Source of the DNA: Paracoccus shanxieyensis
Lineage (GTDB): Bacteria; Pseudomonadota; Alphaproteobacteria; Rhodobacterales; Rhodobacteraceae
Length of the DNA: 64,000 bases
Direction: 5' to 3'
Assembly: GCF_009711265.1 (NCBI RefSeq)
Contig: NZ_WMII01000005.1
Location: forward strand, 174,426 to 238,425
A program made the translations under genes and the position numbers. Shown here one piece after another: positions 61,933-64,000 of this stretch (positions are counted from its first letter, which is position 1; each line of letters opens with the position of its first letter). The notes beneath the pieces are model-generated. The model was not told where the DNA came from, searched no databases, and was given only the letters and a program-made list of their open reading frames with translations.

Positions 61933-63687
61933 ATGGCGATGACAGAGTTTGATACGGAAGTCGATCTTCTGGTCGTGGGGGCGGGCGCGGGCGGGATGAC
62001 GGCGGCGCTGGCGGGTGCGATCCGGGGCATGTCGGTGCTGGTATGCGAAAAGACCGCGATGGTGGGCGGCACGACCGCCACCTCGGGCGGCACGACATGG
62101 ATCCCGGGCAACCGCAACAGTCATCAGGCAGGCATCCCCGATCAGACCGAGGACGCCGCCGCATTCCTGCGCCATGTCGTCGGCAATCGCGGCAAGGACG
62201 ATCTGCGCGCGGCGTTTCTGGCCTCGGCCCCGCAGGCCATTGCCGAACTTGAGGCACAAAGCGAGGTCCGCTTTGCCGCCGCCGCCGCGCATCCCGATTA
62301 TCTGGACGGGCCGGGCGCGGCCTATGGCGGGCGCGCCTTGGGTCCGGTGGAATTCGACGGGCGCAAGCTGGGCGCGGATTTCAACCGCATCCGCCCGCCC
62401 CGCGACGTGTTCATGGGGTTGGGCGGGATGATGGTGGGCCGGGCCGAGCTGGGCAGCCTGCTGAACCCGCTCTCCAGCGTTGCCAATTTTCGCAGCGCCA
62501 CGAAGATCCTGTTCCGCTATGGACGCGACCGCCTGCGGCATCGGCGCGGCACGCGGCTTCTGATGGGCAATGCGCTGGTGGCGCGGCTGTTCTACAGCCT
62601 GCGGCAGCGCCATGTCCCGGTCTGGTTCGAGGCCGGGCTGACCGATTTTCTGCGCGATGGCGACAGCGTGGTGGGCGCGGTGATCCAGACGCCCGAAGGG
62701 CCGCGCCGCATCCGTGCCCGGCGTGGCGTGGTCTTGGCGACGGGCGGCATCGGCTGGAACAGCGACCTGCGCAAGCGGCTGTTCGCGCCGCAGATCGCTG
62801 CCTTTTCGCAGGCGCCCGAAGGCAATACCGGCGACGGGATCGCGCTGGCCACCACCCGGCTGGGCGCAGGGCTGGACGCGGGCGGCGACAGTGCCGCGCT
62901 GTGGATGCCCTGTTCGGTGCTGCAGCGCGCCGATGGGTCGAAAGGCGTCTGGCCGCATATCCTGCTGGACCGCGCCAAGCCCGGCCTGATCGCCGTGGGC
63001 GCGGATGGCCGTCGCTTCGTCAACGAATCCGACAGCTATCATGATTTCTGCATGGGCATGGTGCGGGCGGGCCTGTCCGAGGCATGGCTGATCGTCGATG
63101 ACGATTTCATCCACCGCTACGGCCTTGGGCTGGTGCTGCCGGGCGGGCGTGGCCTGGCGCGGCTGCTGCGGCAGGGCTATCTGCACAAGGCCGTGGATCT
63201 GAAGGGGCTGGCGCACCGGATCGGCGTCGATGCCGCCGGATTGACCGCCAGCGTCAAGCAGACCAATGCCGATCTGGCCACGGGAACCGACAGCGAATTC
63301 GGGCGCGGCAGTTCGGTGATGAACCGCTTCAACGGCGATGCCGCAGCCCCCGGCGACAATCCCTGCCTTGGCCCCATCGGCAAGCCGCCCTTCTATGCGC
63401 TGAAAGTGGTTCCGGTCGATCTGGCGGGCAGCGGCGGGCTGAGTTGCGATGCGAACGGACAGGTGCTGGACGCCGAAGGCCAGCCCATCGGCGGGCTTTA
63501 CGCCTGCGGCAACGATGCCGCGTCGATCTTTTGCGGCACCTATCCCGGACCGGGCACGACCATCGGCCCCGCCATGGTCTTTGGCTGGCGGATCGCCGAC
63601 CACCTGTCGGCCAGCACAGCCGCGTCAGCCAGCACCGCCGACCCGGCGTCCGCGACCGTGCCGCGGCAGGACGCGCCCGCCGTCTGA
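61933..63687 (+). CDS. FAD-dependent dehydrogenase (fumarate reductase/3-ketosteroid dehydrogenase-like), copy 2
   Basis: 584 residues. Fingerprint VVGAGAGGMTAALAG (about 14-28), EKTAMVGGTTATSGGTTWIP and the C-terminal GLYACGNDAASIFCGTYPGPG / TTIGPAMVFGW region. Clear paralogue of the 57230-58963 enzyme (shared GLYACGND/GLLAVGND and RFVNE.. .YYDF-like segments). The C-terminal about 25 residues are Ala/Ser/Thr-rich and probably disordered. ATG 61933 or 61939 may be the start; the latter has better spacing from the G-run. Second gene of the plus-strand operon, 23 nt after the AroE-like gene. Confidence 0.88.
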   Translation: MAMTEFDTEVDLLVVGAGAGGMTAALAGAIRGMSVLVCEKTAMVGGTTATSGGTTWIPGNRNSHQAGIPDQTEDAAAFLRHVVGNRGKDDLRAAFLASAPQAIAELEAQSEVRFAAAAAHPDYLDGPGAAYGGRALGPVEFDGRKLGADFNRIRPPRDVFMGLGGMMVGRAELGSLLNPLSSVANFRSATKILFRYGRDRLRHRRGTRLLMGNALVARLFYSLRQRHVPVWFEAGLTDFLRDGDSVVGAVIQTPEGPRRIRARRGVVLATGGIGWNSDLRKRLFAPQIAAFSQAPEGNTGDGIALATTRLGAGLDAGGDSAALWMPCSVLQRADGSKGVWPHILLDRAKPGLIAVGADGRRFVNESDSYHDFCMGMVRAGLSEAWLIVDDDFIHRYGLGLVLPGGRGLARLLRQGYLHKAVDLKGLAHRIGVDAAGLTASVKQTNADLATGTDSEFGRGSSVMNRFNGDAAAPGDNPCLGPIGKPPFYALKVVPVDLAGSGGLSCDANGQVLDAEGQPIGGLYACGNDAASIFCGTYPGPGTTIGPAMVFGWRIADHLSASTAASASTADPASATVPRQDAPAV

Positions 63688-63828
63688 CAATCCGCCTGCG
63701 CGGGGGCGCGGCCCGTCCCCGCCGATCCGACTGATCTGAAACGCTGCCTGCCGCTGGTCACCGCGTCGGGCGAAATGTCCGGGACCGCACAGAAAAGACG
63801 GTGCCGCTGACCCTTTGGGAGGATATCC

Positions 63829-64000
63829 ATGACTGCATCGACACATCTGCACGACAGAGGGCAATCAAAGAAGGCTGCGGCGAGTGCCTGGGTTGGGTCT
63901 GCGCTGGAGTATTACGACTTTTTCATCTATGCGACGGCTGCGGCGCTTGTGTTTCCGCAGGTGTTTTTCCCCTCGTCCAATCCGCAGACGGCGATCATCG
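63829..64000 (+). CDS. MHS-family MFS transporter (partial, 5' part only)
   Basis: First 57 codons before the window ends. AAASAWVGSALEYYDFFIYA is the N-terminal signature of metabolite:H+ symporters (ShiA, PcaK-unrelated MHS branch). GGGAGG lies 7 nt before ATG. Third gene of the plus-strand unit, so it probably imports the substrate of the cluster. MHS members carry shikimate, alpha-ketoglutarate, dicarboxylates or betaines. Confidence 0.85.
   Translation, partial: MTASTHLHDRGQSKKAAASAWVGSALEYYDFFIYATAAALVFPQVFFPSSNPQTAII

Overview
The window is high-GC, densely packed bacterial DNA with many ATGA/TGATG gene overlaps. Its gene content (efeUOB, AraC-type PobR, BCCT and MHS transporters, a maleamate-type nicotinate pathway, RTX exoenzymes) fits an alphaproteobacterium of the Rhodobacteraceae, perhaps Paracoccus-like. 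This placement is inferred from gene content and style; there is no rRNA gene or other marker in the window. I saw no tRNA, CRISPR array, insertion sequence or prophage.

Layout. 0-3.7 kb: an acid-type ferrous iron uptake operon efeU-efeO-efeB plus a second EfeO-like gene cut by the window edge. 3.7-5.9 kb: divergent pobA and pobR-like regulator (4-hydroxybenzoate to protocatechuate). 6.0-13.2 kb: a run of transporters (AmtB, alanine/glycine:cation symporter, short-chain fatty acid transporter, BCCT) with an XRE-cupin regulator. 13.2-26.1 kb: a complete aerobic nicotinate catabolic cluster: MFS transporter, nicC, nicB, nicA, nicR, a flavin reductase, an XdhC-like maturation factor, nicF, nicX, nicD, nicE and a TetR (NicS-like) regulator. 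Together these take nicotinate via 6-hydroxynicotinate, 2,5-dihydroxypyridine, N-formylmaleamate, maleamate and maleate to fumarate. 26.2-32.2 kb: a PotABCD-type ABC importer with an MTAP/purine nucleoside phosphorylase-like enzyme and a divergent LacI repressor, with a perfect LacI-type operator between them. 32.2-35.6 kb: LysR and two tandem alpha/beta hydrolases with a cysteine nucleophile, then a small SH3 lipoprotein. 35.8-45.5 kb: siderophore region with macA-macB-FhuE-type receptor on one strand, and a second FhuE-type receptor with a YncE-like beta-propeller on the other.

45.5-55.6 kb is an accessory, probably exopolysaccharide-related region. It holds one 1,514-residue protein that joins a family 2 type glycosyltransferase, a polysaccharide pyruvyltransferase module and an FrhB/FdhB-like iron-sulfur flavoprotein module. 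The gene is AT-richer than its surroundings. It is followed by two convergent paralogous clan GH-A glycosidases carrying RTX repeats. A dnaX-like slippery sequence lies in the lysine-rich linker of the fusion, and slippage there would release the glycosyltransferase part alone. This is the best candidate for something undescribed.

55.7-64 kb is a divergent catabolic cluster of unknown substrate: Gfo/Idh oxidoreductase, IclR regulator, two paralogous FAD-dependent dehydrogenases, a NIPSNAP protein, a TIM-barrel isomerase/dehydratase, an AroE-like dehydrogenase with an altered substrate pocket and an MHS transporter. It looks built for a carbocyclic hydroxy-acid, but that is inference.
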